Source: Lachnospiraceae bacterium (GTDB lineage: Bacteria; Bacillota; Clostridia; Lachnospirales; Lachnospiraceae). Taken from it: a stretch of DNA of 64,000 bases. Below are positions 26,349 to 34,652 of the stretch, one piece after another. How positions within the stretch are numbered: position 1 is the first letter of the stretch; each line of letters opens with the position of its first letter. Location: assembly GCA_022510565.1 (NCBI GenBank), contig JAFLTE010000004.1:120461-184460 (forward strand), written 5' to 3'. The translations under genes were made by a program, and so were the position numbers. The notes beneath the pieces were generated by a model. It was given only the letters and a program-made list of their open reading frames with translations. It had not been told where the DNA came from and searched no databases.

Positions 26349-27704
26349 ATGAATATACGTGAAGTGGTTCTGGATATTTTGCTGGAACTGTCAAGCCAAA
26401 ATGAATACAGCAACATCCTTATTTCGAGTGCTCTGGAAAAATACAATGATTTGGACGGTAAGGAGAAAGCTTTTATCAAAAGAGTAAGCGCTGGTACCCT
26501 GGAGCGCAGAATCCAGATTGACTATGTCATTAATCAGTTTTCCACTGTTCCGGTCAACAAGATGAAACCTCTTATCAGAGAGCTTATACGGATGAGCTGC
26601 TATCAGATTCTGTTTATGGAGAATATACCTGATGCGGCGGTCTGCAACGAGGCGGTTAAGCTGGCGAAGAAACGCAAGTTTCAGTCATTGCAGGGATATG
26701 TCAACGGTGTGCTTCGTGCAATCGTAAGAGGCAAGGAGCGGATTATTTATCCCGACAGACAGACTGCGTATCACGATTACCTGTCGGTTTGCTATTCGAT
26801 GCCGCTGTGGCTGGTGGAACATTTCTGTAATGCTTATGGCGATGAGCTGTGCGAGTTGATTTTGCAGTCCTTTTTGCAGCCCGGTGCGGTCAGCATCCGC
26901 TTTCAGGAAACACTTGACGAAAAAGAAAGGGAACGATTGATTACGGCATGGCAGCGGGAAGGCGTGGAAGTGCGTAAAAGCACTTATTTACCCTATGCCG
27001 TGGAGATAGAGAGGTCAGATGGAGTCAGGAATCTTGCGGGATATGAGGAGGGCGCCTTTGCAGTGCAGGATGTCAGCTCCATGCTGGTGGTTGAGGCGGC
27101 GGGTATTAAGGCAGGCGACACCGTAATTGATGTGTGTGCTGCGCCCGGCGGCAAAACGTTGCACGCGGCTGCCAAACTGGCAGGGACGGGGCAAGTAATA
27201 TCCTGTGATGTGACACCCTATAAGGCTGGCAAGATAGAAGAGAACAGAGACAGAATGCATATGACAAACGTGTCAGTAAAAGTGCGGGATGCGCGCACTG
27301 CTGACGAGGAGTTGGTTGGACAGGCGGATGTTCTTCTGGCGGATGTTCCGTGCTCCGGTCTGGGTGTAATAGGCAAGAAGCAGGACATTAAATACCGGGT
27401 AACGCCTGAGTCCTTACAGCAGGTTATTGCACTGCAAAAAGAAATCGTGGGCAATGTAGTGCAGTATCTGAAACCGGACGGTATCATGATGTACAGTACA
27501 TGCACTATGAATCCGGCGGAGAATGAAGAGATGGTCCGCTGGATATGCGACAAGTTTGACCTGGAACAGGTCAGCATGGCACCGTATATGCCGGAAACGC
27601 TTAAAGAAGAGGCGGATAAGGGATATATACAGCTTTTGCCCGGCGTGCATAAGACGGATGGTTTTTTTCTGGCGAAACTGCGAAAGAGGCCAAATTGTGG
27701 TTGA
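26349..27704 (+). CDS. rsmB: 16S rRNA cytosine-967 C5-methyltransferase
   Basis: A 451-aa RNA methyltransferase. It has an N-terminal NusB-like RNA-binding domain (about residues 1-135) and a Rossmann methyltransferase domain with the SAM-binding DVCAAPGGK (about residue 261). The two catalytic Cys are in DVPCSG (Cys335) and STCTMNP (Cys385). It methylates C967 (E. coli numbering) of 16S rRNA. The usual length is about 430-450. It overlaps the rlmN start by 8 bp, so the two rRNA methylases are co-translated. Confidence 0.95.
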   Translation: MNIREVVLDILLELSSQNEYSNILISSALEKYNDLDGKEKAFIKRVSAGTLERRIQIDYVINQFSTVPVNKMKPLIRELIRMSCYQILFMENIPDAAVCNEAVKLAKKRKFQSLQGYVNGVLRAIVRGKERIIYPDRQTAYHDYLSVCYSMPLWLVEHFCNAYGDELCELILQSFLQPGAVSIRFQETLDEKERERLITAWQREGVEVRKSTYLPYAVEIERSDGVRNLAGYEEGAFAVQDVSSMLVVEAAGIKAGDTVIDVCAAPGGKTLHAAAKLAGTGQVISCDVTPYKAGKIEENRDRMHMTNVSVKVRDARTADEELVGQADVLLADVPCSGLGVIGKKQDIKYRVTPESLQQVIALQKEIVGNVVQYLKPDGIMMYSTCTMNPAENEEMVRWICDKFDLEQVSMAPYMPETLKEEADKGYIQLLPGVHKTDGFFLAKLRKRPNCG

Positions 27705-28758
27705 AAATATGAGATACAGTAATAATGATAGAGAAGACATAAAATCGCTCACTCTAAGTGAGCTCAAGGAACAGATGGAATCCATGGGCGAGAAGCCCTT
27801 CCGTGCAAAGCAGATGTATGAGTGGATGCATAAGAAGCTCGTTACCGAATATGAAGAGATGACGAACATTCCTGCGGCACTGGCAGATAAATGCAGGGAA
27901 CATTACCATTACACCGTGCTGAAAACGGTTCGTGTTCAGGAATCCAAGGTAGACGGAACCCGAAAGTATCTCTTTGAGCTGGCGGACGGCAATATGGTGG
28001 AAAGCATCTGGATGCGCTATAAGCATGGTAATTCCGTATGCATCTCTTCGCAGGTAGGCTGCCGTATGGGCTGCCGTTTCTGTGCTTCCACGTTAGATGG
28101 GTTGGAGCGCAATCTCCTTCCTTCGGAAATGTTGGAGCAGATTTATTCGATGATCAGGCATACCGGCGAACGGGTCTCCAATGTGGTGGTTATGGGCAGC
28201 GGTGAACCTATGGATAACTACGACAATTTGCTGCGGTTTGTCGAACTTTTGACAGATGATAACGGTTTGCATATCAGTCAGCGTAATATCACCGTTTCCA
28301 CATGCGGTATTGTGCCGAAAATACGTAGTCTGGCAGAAAGAAAGCTGCAGATTACACTGGCAATCTCTCTGCATGCGGCGACGGATGAAAAGAGGATACA
28401 GTTAATGCCCATAGCCCGCACTTATCCACTTAAGGAACTGTTGGAGGCTTGTGCATACTATTTTGAGCAGACGGGCAGACGGATTACTTTTGAGTACAGT
28501 CTTGTAAAAGGAGTCAATGATACCGATGAGGATGTCAGACAACTTGCCGCACTAATCGGGCATCTTAACTGCCATGTCAACCTGATTCCGGTCAATCCGA
28601 TTAAGGAACGTGACTATGTGAGAACGGAGCGCCGTGCGGTGGAAGCCTTCAAAAATAGTCTTGAAAAATATGAGATTGGTGTTACTATAAGAAGAGGTGT
28701 GGGTAGAGATATTGACGGTGCCTGCGGTCAGCTTAGACGAAGATATTTGGAGAAATAA
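27697..28758 (+). CDS. rlmN: Dual-specificity 23S rRNA/tRNA adenine-C2 methyltransferase RlmN
   Basis: A 353-aa radical SAM enzyme that puts a methyl on C2 of A2503 in 23S rRNA and of A37 in some tRNAs. The cluster motif CxxxCxxC is Cys122, Cys126 and Cys129, and the conserved GEPMDNYDN follows. The second essential Cys near the C terminus is in GACGQL. The start GTG 27697 is chosen for AAAGAGG 7 nt upstream; the next in-frame ATG is 27709. Either way it overlaps or abuts rsmB. PP2C follows after 12 bp, in the conserved order rlmN-prpC-prkC-rsgA. Confidence 0.95.
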   Translation: MVENMRYSNNDREDIKSLTLSELKEQMESMGEKPFRAKQMYEWMHKKLVTEYEEMTNIPAALADKCREHYHYTVLKTVRVQESKVDGTRKYLFELADGNMVESIWMRYKHGNSVCISSQVGCRMGCRFCASTLDGLERNLLPSEMLEQIYSMIRHTGERVSNVVVMGSGEPMDNYDNLLRFVELLTDDNGLHISQRNITVSTCGIVPKIRSLAERKLQITLAISLHAATDEKRIQLMPIARTYPLKELLEACAYYFEQTGRRITFEYSLVKGVNDTDEDVRQLAALIGHLNCHVNLIPVNPIKERDYVRTERRAVEAFKNSLEKYEIGVTIRRGVGRDIDGACGQLRRRYLEK

Positions 28759-28770
28759 CAGGGGGAACTT

Positions 28771-29520
28771 GTGGTGCTTAAGTCCTATGCGATAACAGAT
28801 ATCGGACGAAAAAGACAATTGAATCAGGATTTCATATATCTGTCAGAGACACCCATCGGTAATCTGCCGAATGTGTTTATCGTGGCAGACGGCATGGGCG
28901 GACATAATGCGGGAGATTATGCTTCCCGCTATGCGGTGGAGACCGTGGTGGACGAAATCGGCGCCTCATTTGAGAAAAATCCGGTCAGGATTTTGGGAGG
29001 AGCCATTGAGAAGGCCAATACGCTTATCAGACAGAGAGCGCAGGAGAATCCCGCATACAGTGGTATGGGAACAACTATGGTAGCAGCTACCTTTATCGGC
29101 AGATATTTGGAAGTTGCCAATGTGGGCGACAGCAGACTCTATGTTATCAACAACAGTATAGAACAGATTACAAGGGACCATTCGCTGGTGGAAGAGATGG
29201 TGCGTATGGGCGGCATAGACAAGGAATCCGCCAGAAACCATCCGGATAAAAATATCATCACGAGAGCAATTGGCGCGAGGGATGATATTGAGGCGGACTT
29301 TTTTAATGTGGAACTGCAGGAGGGAGACCTGGTTTTACTTTGTTCCGATGGTTTGACTAACATGCTGGACGACGAGGAGATACATCGGATTTTGACAGAG
29401 GATGAAAGCCTTAAGAGCAGAGTGGATAAATTGGTGGAGACGGCCAACCGAAACGGCGGTAAGGACAATATTTCTGCAATTGTTATTGAGCCGTTAGCAG
29501 ACGAGGTGGAACATGATTAA
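28771..29520 (+). CDS. prpC: PP2C-type serine/threonine phosphatase
   Basis: A 249-aa PPM/PP2C phosphatase that counters the adjacent kinase. Metal-binding motifs are clear: DIGRKRQLNQD near the start, DGMGGHNAGD near residue 38, GDSRLYV near 118, SDGL near 193, and GGKDNIS near 233. Two GTG codons occur in tandem at 28771 and 28774, with GGGGGAA before; the first is used here. The last codons overlap the kinase start by 8 bp. Kinase and phosphatase in one operon are typical of Firmicutes. Confidence 0.95.
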   Translation: MVLKSYAITDIGRKRQLNQDFIYLSETPIGNLPNVFIVADGMGGHNAGDYASRYAVETVVDEIGASFEKNPVRILGGAIEKANTLIRQRAQENPAYSGMGTTMVAATFIGRYLEVANVGDSRLYVINNSIEQITRDHSLVEEMVRMGGIDKESARNHPDKNIITRAIGARDDIEADFFNVELQEGDLVLLCSDGLTNMLDDEEIHRILTEDESLKSRVDKLVETANRNGGKDNISAIVIEPLADEVEHD

Positions 29521-31621
29521 AATAGGAATGATGATAGGCGAACGGTATGAAATCTTGGAAAAGATTGGTACCGGCGGTATGTCAGATGTATATAAAGCAA
29601 AAGATCATAAGCTAAACCGATTCGTTGCGGTTAAGGTATTAAAGCAGGAGTTCGGTGAGAACGCTAACTTTGTGTCCAAATTCAGGATAGAGGCACAGGC
29701 AGCGGCAGGACTTATGCATCCGAATATTGTCAATGTGTACGATGTCGGGGAAGAGGGCGGCATCCACTATATCGTTATGGAGTTGGTGGAAGGCATCACC
29801 CTGAAGAAATATATCGAGAAGAAGGCGAGACTGTCCGTCAAGGAGGCGGTCAGCATTGCAATTCAGGTATCCATGGGTATTGAGGCGGCACACAATAACC
29901 ATATTATTCATCGTGACATTAAACCGCAGAACATTATTATTTCCAAAGAAGGTAAGGTGAAGGTGACAGACTTTGGTATCGCCAAGGCGGCCACCAGCAA
30001 TACGATTACCTCCAACGTCATGGGTTCCGTGCATTATACTTCGCCGGAGCAGGCCAGAGGCGGATACAGTGATGAGAAGAGTGATATCTATTCGCTGGGT
30101 ATCACCATGTTCGAGATGCTTACGGGCAGGGTTCCGTTTAACGGAGAGACTACGGTGGCGATTGCCATTAAACATATACAGGAGGAATTGCCGTCGCCGA
30201 GAGAGTATGTGTCGGAAATTCCGATTAGTGTAGAACAGATTGTATGTAAATGCTGCCAGAAAAGTCCTGACAGAAGATACCAGTCCATGGCGGAACTGGT
30301 TACGGATTTAAAGCAGTCATTGATTAATCCGGATGAAGATTTCGTCAAGGTAATCGATCCCGATGAAGAAGCATCCACCAGGATGATTACGGACAGAGAT
30401 ATGGTGCAGATTAAGAGACAGTCTGAGAGAAGAGATTCCATGGACGAGGCGATGCGTCTGAAAAAAGACAGCAGACGGGCTTACGAAGAAGAGGATGACG
30501 AAGACGAGGACGACGAAGACTGGGACGAGGATGAAGACGATGAGGATTACGATCCCAAGATGGAGAGAATCACAACCATTCTTGCCGTCGTGGCGGCTCT
30601 TCTGATTGGAGGTATTGTGATTTTCCTCGTAGGCAGGACTTTCGGGGTGTTCAGCTTCGGAGCGGGCTCAGATGAAGATGTGGCCGAGGAGCAAACGGAT
30701 AAGGTGGAAATGATCACGGTCGTAGGCATGAATGTGGATGAAGCCAAGCGGGCCTTGTTAGAGATGGGACTGACACCGGAAATTCAATACGAGGTAAACA
30801 ACGTTTACGATGAAGGCACTGTCCTTCGTGCCAGTGTTGGAGTCGGATATATGATAGACAAGAATACTGTTGTTGTGTTGACTGTGGCGCAGGGAGAAGA
30901 CGGCGTGACCGTTCCCACCGTGACGGGTAAGTCGAGAGAAGAAGCCACTTCCATTCTGGAGAAGGAAGGATTTGTAGTCAACGTGACTGAGAGTTACGAT
31001 GCGTCTGTAGAGAACGGATATGTCATCTCACAGTCGCCTGAGGCGGAAACGATGGCTCCGAAGGGTTCTTCCATTACGATTCGCGTAAGCCAAGGAGCTG
31101 AGGATAACAAAGTAAGAGTGCCCAATGTCGTTGGCATGACGGAAGAAGAAGCCACGATCAATCTTGTAGAGAGCGGATTGGTAGTGGGTTCGGTAACGAC
31201 CACCACCAACGAAGATGCATCGCTGGTCGACAAAGTATGTTATCAGAGCTATTCCGTCGGTTCCTATGTCGATAAGGGTACAATTATAGATTTGAAGATT
31301 AGCACCGGTCCTGCGGAAGTGACGTATCGTTATTCGGAAAGCATCAGTGCACCTACGGAGGATGCGGATTACCATAATGGCATGTCTGTGCAGGTTACAG
31401 TTAGGACAGCGGACGGTACACAGCTTCTTAGTACGCGGACATCCACTTTCCCCGTGGAGGTCAATTATACGGGAATTAAGTCGGCAACCGGTGTCATTAC
31501 TTTCCAATTTACGGTGGAGAGGGAGGAGACCATCACCACCGAGGATGGACAGACGGTTACAACCGAAGCCACTACGGAAGAAAAGACTGTGACGAGGGAA
31601 ATCAATTTTACCCAGGAATAG
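29513..31621 (+). CDS. prkC: PASTA-domain serine/threonine protein kinase
   Basis: A 702-aa Hanks-type membrane kinase. The cytoplasmic kinase domain (about 12-275) has Lys41 for ATP, catalytic HRDIKPQN with Asp135, and DFG with Asp153. A very acidic juxtamembrane linker (about 323-346) precedes one membrane helix (about 353-374). Outside are three PASTA repeats (about 395-600), each beginning VVGM/VTGK/VVGM, that bind muropeptides or Lipid II, then an extra beta-rich domain (about 600-702) rich in Thr and Glu. It regulates cell wall synthesis, division and spore germination in relatives. ATG 29513 overlaps the phosphatase by 8 bp. Confidence 0.95.
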   Translation: MIKIGMMIGERYEILEKIGTGGMSDVYKAKDHKLNRFVAVKVLKQEFGENANFVSKFRIEAQAAAGLMHPNIVNVYDVGEEGGIHYIVMELVEGITLKKYIEKKARLSVKEAVSIAIQVSMGIEAAHNNHIIHRDIKPQNIIISKEGKVKVTDFGIAKAATSNTITSNVMGSVHYTSPEQARGGYSDEKSDIYSLGITMFEMLTGRVPFNGETTVAIAIKHIQEELPSPREYVSEIPISVEQIVCKCCQKSPDRRYQSMAELVTDLKQSLINPDEDFVKVIDPDEEASTRMITDRDMVQIKRQSERRDSMDEAMRLKKDSRRAYEEEDDEDEDDEDWDEDEDDEDYDPKMERITTILAVVAALLIGGIVIFLVGRTFGVFSFGAGSDEDVAEEQTDKVEMITVVGMNVDEAKRALLEMGLTPEIQYEVNNVYDEGTVLRASVGVGYMIDKNTVVVLTVAQGEDGVTVPTVTGKSREEATSILEKEGFVVNVTESYDASVENGYVISQSPEAETMAPKGSSITIRVSQGAEDNKVRVPNVVGMTEEEATINLVESGLVVGSVTTTTNEDASLVDKVCYQSYSVGSYVDKGTIIDLKISTGPAEVTYRYSESISAPTEDADYHNGMSVQVTVRTADGTQLLSTRTSTFPVEVNYTGIKSATGVITFQFTVEREETITTEDGQTVTTEATTEEKTVTREINFTQE

Positions 31622-31644
31622 AAGAAAAATATGCGGGAGGATGG

Positions 31645-32523
31645 ATGACAGGGAAGATTATCAAGGGTATTGCAGGGTTTTATTATGTGCATGTGGAGGG
31701 AAAAGGCATATATGAATGCCGTGCCAAAGGCATTTTCAGAAACGAGAAGATTAAACCTCTCGTAGGAGACAATGTTGAGATGGAAGTGCTTGACGAGAAG
31801 GATATGGAAGGCAGCATTTTGGAAATTCTTCCTCGCAGCAGCACACTCATCCGCCCTGCGGTGGCCAATGTGGATCAGGCGATGATTATCTTTGCCATCG
31901 TAAAGCCGAATCCGAATTTTAATCTGTTGGACAGATTCTTAATACGCATGGAACGTCAGCATCTGCCCACTGTCATTTGTTTTAATAAACAGGATATAGC
32001 TTCCCCTGAAGAAAAAGAAGCGCTCCGAAAAGCTTACGAGACTTGCGGTTATCGCGTACTGTTTATCAGTGCGTTGGAGAACGAGGGCTTAGAGCAGGTA
32101 AAAGGGATTCTTGCAGGTAAGACTACCACGGTAGCGGGACCGAGCGGGGTAGGAAAATCTTCCCTGATTAATCAATTAGCGCCGGCTGCCAATATGGAGA
32201 CCGGTGAAATCAGCGCCAAGATTGAGCGGGGCAGGCATACTACGAGGCATTCGGAAATGATTGCTTTGGGTGAGGAGACTTACATCGTGGATACGCCGGG
32301 ATTTACGTCTTTAGATATCTCTGAGATTACCAAGGAGGAATTGGGACAGTATTATCTGGAATTCGTTCAATATGAGCCTTATTGTAAATTCAGCGGATGT
32401 GCGCACATCACCGAGCCTTCCTGTGGGATTAAGGACGCTGTGGCCGATGGCAGAATCAGCAAAGTACGATATGAGAATTATAAGGTATTGTACCAGGAAT
32501 TGAAGGAGATTAAGCGGTATTAA
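31645..32523 (+). CDS. rsgA: Ribosome small-subunit-dependent GTPase RsgA
   Basis: A 292-aa circularly permuted GTPase that helps late assembly of the 30S subunit. An N-terminal OB fold (about 1-65) is followed by G4 (NKQD), G1 (GPSGVGKSS near residue 170) and G3 (DTPGF near residue 215) in the permuted order. A C-terminal zinc-binding region has CKFSGC-AH-...-SC, giving three Cys and one His. GGGAGG precedes ATG 31645. In many Firmicutes rpe and thiN follow; here they are absent and ychF comes next after 51 bp. Confidence 0.95.
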   Translation: MTGKIIKGIAGFYYVHVEGKGIYECRAKGIFRNEKIKPLVGDNVEMEVLDEKDMEGSILEILPRSSTLIRPAVANVDQAMIIFAIVKPNPNFNLLDRFLIRMERQHLPTVICFNKQDIASPEEKEALRKAYETCGYRVLFISALENEGLEQVKGILAGKTTTVAGPSGVGKSSLINQLAPAANMETGEISAKIERGRHTTRHSEMIALGEETYIVDTPGFTSLDISEITKEELGQYYLEFVQYEPYCKFSGCAHITEPSCGIKDAVADGRISKVRYENYKVLYQELKEIKRY

Positions 32524-32574
32524 GCTGCTGTAACGATAGAAACTATACTGAAACGAAAAGAGAGGAACGTTACC

Positions 32575-33672
32575 ATGAAACTCGGAATCGTCGGGCTTCC
32601 CAATGTGGGAAAGAGCACCCTTTTTAATTCTTTAACCAAAGCGGGGGCGGAATCCGCCAATTACCCGTTCTGTACCATTGACCCGAACATCGGAATCGTG
32701 ACGGTGCCGGATGAGAGACTTAAGTTGTTGGGAGATATGTATCATTCCAAAAAAGTGACACCCGCTACGATTGAGTTCGTGGATATTGCGGGACTGGTAA
32801 AGGGCGCGTCCAAGGGTGAGGGACTGGGGAACCAATTCCTCAGCAATATCAGAGAAGTAGACGCTGTGGTGCATGTAGTCAGATGTTTTGAGGACAGCAA
32901 TATCGTACATGTGGACGGCTCCATTGATCCGCTGCGAGATATAGAGACGATTAATCTGGAGCTTATTTTCTCGGATATCGAGATACTGGAAAGACGTATT
33001 GCCAAGACAGCCAAAGCGGCCAAGATGGACAAGACATTAGCCAAGGAACTGACACTTTTGGAGAATCTTAAAGCTCATCTGGAGAATGGAAAACTGGCGA
33101 AAAGTTTCGAGGCGGGGGATGAGGATGAGGAAGCGCTTTTGGCATCCTACAATCTGCTCACCTACAAGCCGGTAATCTTCGCTGCGAATGTGTCGGAGGA
33201 CGATCTGGCGGACGACGGTGCATCTAACGACGGTGTTGCCAGAGTGAAAGAGTTTGCGGCAGAGAGCGGCAGTGAGGTGTTTGTAATCTGCGCCCAAATT
33301 GAGCAGGAAATTGCGGAGCTGGACGAGGAAGAGACGGCCATGTTTCTGGAGGATTTGGGATTGTCCGAGTCCGGTCTGCAGAAGCTGATTAAGGCCAGCT
33401 ACCGTATTCTGGGTCTTATGAGTTTTCTGACAGCGGGAGAAGACGAGACCCGTGCATGGACAATTAAAATCGGTACCAAGGCGCCGCAGGCCGCAGGTAA
33501 GATACATACCGATTTTGAGCGGGGATTTATAAAGGCGGAAGTAGTCAACTATAAGGATTTGTTGGAACAGGGTTCCCTTGCCGCAGCAAGAGAAAAAGGC
33601 TTGGTCGGCATGGAAGGTAAGGAATATGTGGTGCAGGATGGTGATGTAATTCTGTTCCGGTTTAATGTATAG
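32575..33672 (+). CDS. ychF: Redox-regulated P-loop ATPase YchF
   Basis: A 365-aa Obg-related ATPase. It has the P-loop GLPNVGKST at the N terminus, the G3 DIAGLVKGAS, a NVSE specificity element (in place of NKxD, hence ATP rather than GTP), a coiled-coil insertion (about 130-170) and a TGS domain from about residue 280. Relatives bind the ribosome and act in stress responses. AGAGAGG lies shortly before ATG 32575. lgt follows after 38 bp, a grouping also seen elsewhere in this family. Normal in length and motifs. Confidence 0.96.
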   Translation: MKLGIVGLPNVGKSTLFNSLTKAGAESANYPFCTIDPNIGIVTVPDERLKLLGDMYHSKKVTPATIEFVDIAGLVKGASKGEGLGNQFLSNIREVDAVVHVVRCFEDSNIVHVDGSIDPLRDIETINLELIFSDIEILERRIAKTAKAAKMDKTLAKELTLLENLKAHLENGKLAKSFEAGDEDEEALLASYNLLTYKPVIFAANVSEDDLADDGASNDGVARVKEFAAESGSEVFVICAQIEQEIAELDEEETAMFLEDLGLSESGLQKLIKASYRILGLMSFLTAGEDETRAWTIKIGTKAPQAAGKIHTDFERGFIKAEVVNYKDLLEQGSLAAAREKGLVGMEGKEYVVQDGDVILFRFNV

Positions 33673-33710
33673 AACAGCGTGATGCGTAAATTGCCGCAAA
33701 AGGAGTTGTA

Positions 33711-34607
33711 GTGCAGGATATGATGGGAGGCAATGATATAGCGTTCCCGCATTTGGGAATATATCTGAATAATGTGCCGAAAAGTTTCAGTGTTTTTGGA
33801 TTTCAGGTTGCGCTGTACGGTGTGATTATCGGTATCGGTGTAATCTGCGGCGTGCTGCTGGCGGCTCATGTGTCGAAGAAGGAAAACATGGATCCCGATG
33901 TGATTTGGGATTTTGCTATATACGCTATCATTTTTTCCATTATAGGTGCAAGAATTTACTATGTGATTTTCGAGTGGGATATGTATAAGGATAATCTGCT
34001 TGCCGTCTTCAATCTGCGGAACGGCGGGCTTGCCATATACGGTGCCGTGATTGCGGCATTTCTCACACTGTTTATCTACACTCGCATAAAGAAGCAGAGT
34101 TTCCTGCAGATTGTCGATGTCTGCGTACCGGGACTGATTCTGGGACAGGCGATCGGCAGATGGGGCAATTTTACGAACAGGGAGGTCTTCGGAGGCTATA
34201 CCGATAACCTGTTGGCAATGAGGCTGCCGGTTGATGCAGTCAGAGCAAGAGATATTACGGAACAGTTGGAGGCACATATTATCGCTGTTAATGGAGTAGA
34301 TTATATTCAGGTGCATCCTACCTTTCTGTATGAGTGTTTGTGGAATTTGCTGTTTCTGTGCATTATGTTGGTTTACCGCAGGCATAAGAAGTTTGAAGGG
34401 GAGATATGGCTTCTCTATCTGGGCGGCTACGGACTTGGCAGATTCTGGATAGAAGCTATACGTACCGACCAACTCTATCTTACGGGCACTTCCGTTCCGG
34501 TATCGCAGCTTGTAGCGGTTCTTTGTGTGATTGTGGCAATATTGGTTGATGTCGTTGTGCGGATACGAATTCGCAGGAATGTGCGCAGAACAGACCAAAA
34601 CGGTTGA
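33711..34607 (+). CDS. lgt: Prolipoprotein diacylglyceryl transferase
   Basis: A 298-aa integral membrane enzyme that attaches diacylglycerol to the lipobox Cys of exported lipoproteins. It has about seven membrane helices and the family signature GRWGNFTNREVFGG around residue 146-159, plus the NGGLAIYGA motif. It would be needed for the lipoprotein at 1957-2625. The start is GTG 33711, with AAAAGGAG 5-6 nt upstream. The C terminus ends in a basic tail (RIRRNVRR). The gene lies between ychF and a hybrid kinase; the neighbours suggest no special regulation. Confidence 0.96.
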   Translation: MQDMMGGNDIAFPHLGIYLNNVPKSFSVFGFQVALYGVIIGIGVICGVLLAAHVSKKENMDPDVIWDFAIYAIIFSIIGARIYYVIFEWDMYKDNLLAVFNLRNGGLAIYGAVIAAFLTLFIYTRIKKQSFLQIVDVCVPGLILGQAIGRWGNFTNREVFGGYTDNLLAMRLPVDAVRARDITEQLEAHIIAVNGVDYIQVHPTFLYECLWNLLFLCIMLVYRRHKKFEGEIWLLYLGGYGLGRFWIEAIRTDQLYLTGTSVPVSQLVAVLCVIVAILVDVVVRIRIRRNVRRTDQNG

Positions 34608-34652
34608 TAATAGGAATCTTGATATATATAATAGTGGTGAGGACGTGGCGAG

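Noticed and set aside
29639..30175. Minus-strand frame of 178 codons opposite the kinase gene
   Set aside because: No ribosome binding site and no recognisable domain; the plus-strand kinase motifs are complete.
30475..30555. Frameshift or low-complexity error in the PASTA kinase
   Set aside because: The GAA/GAC-rich run keeps frame and joins a normal kinase domain to a normal membrane helix; acidic linkers occur here in the family.
33549..34598. Long minus-strand open frame (349 codons) opposite lgt
   Set aside because: It lies in full on the opposite strand of a clear lgt gene with family signature, has no ribosome binding site, and its composition (His, Asn, Tyr, Cys rich) is that of an antisense shadow.
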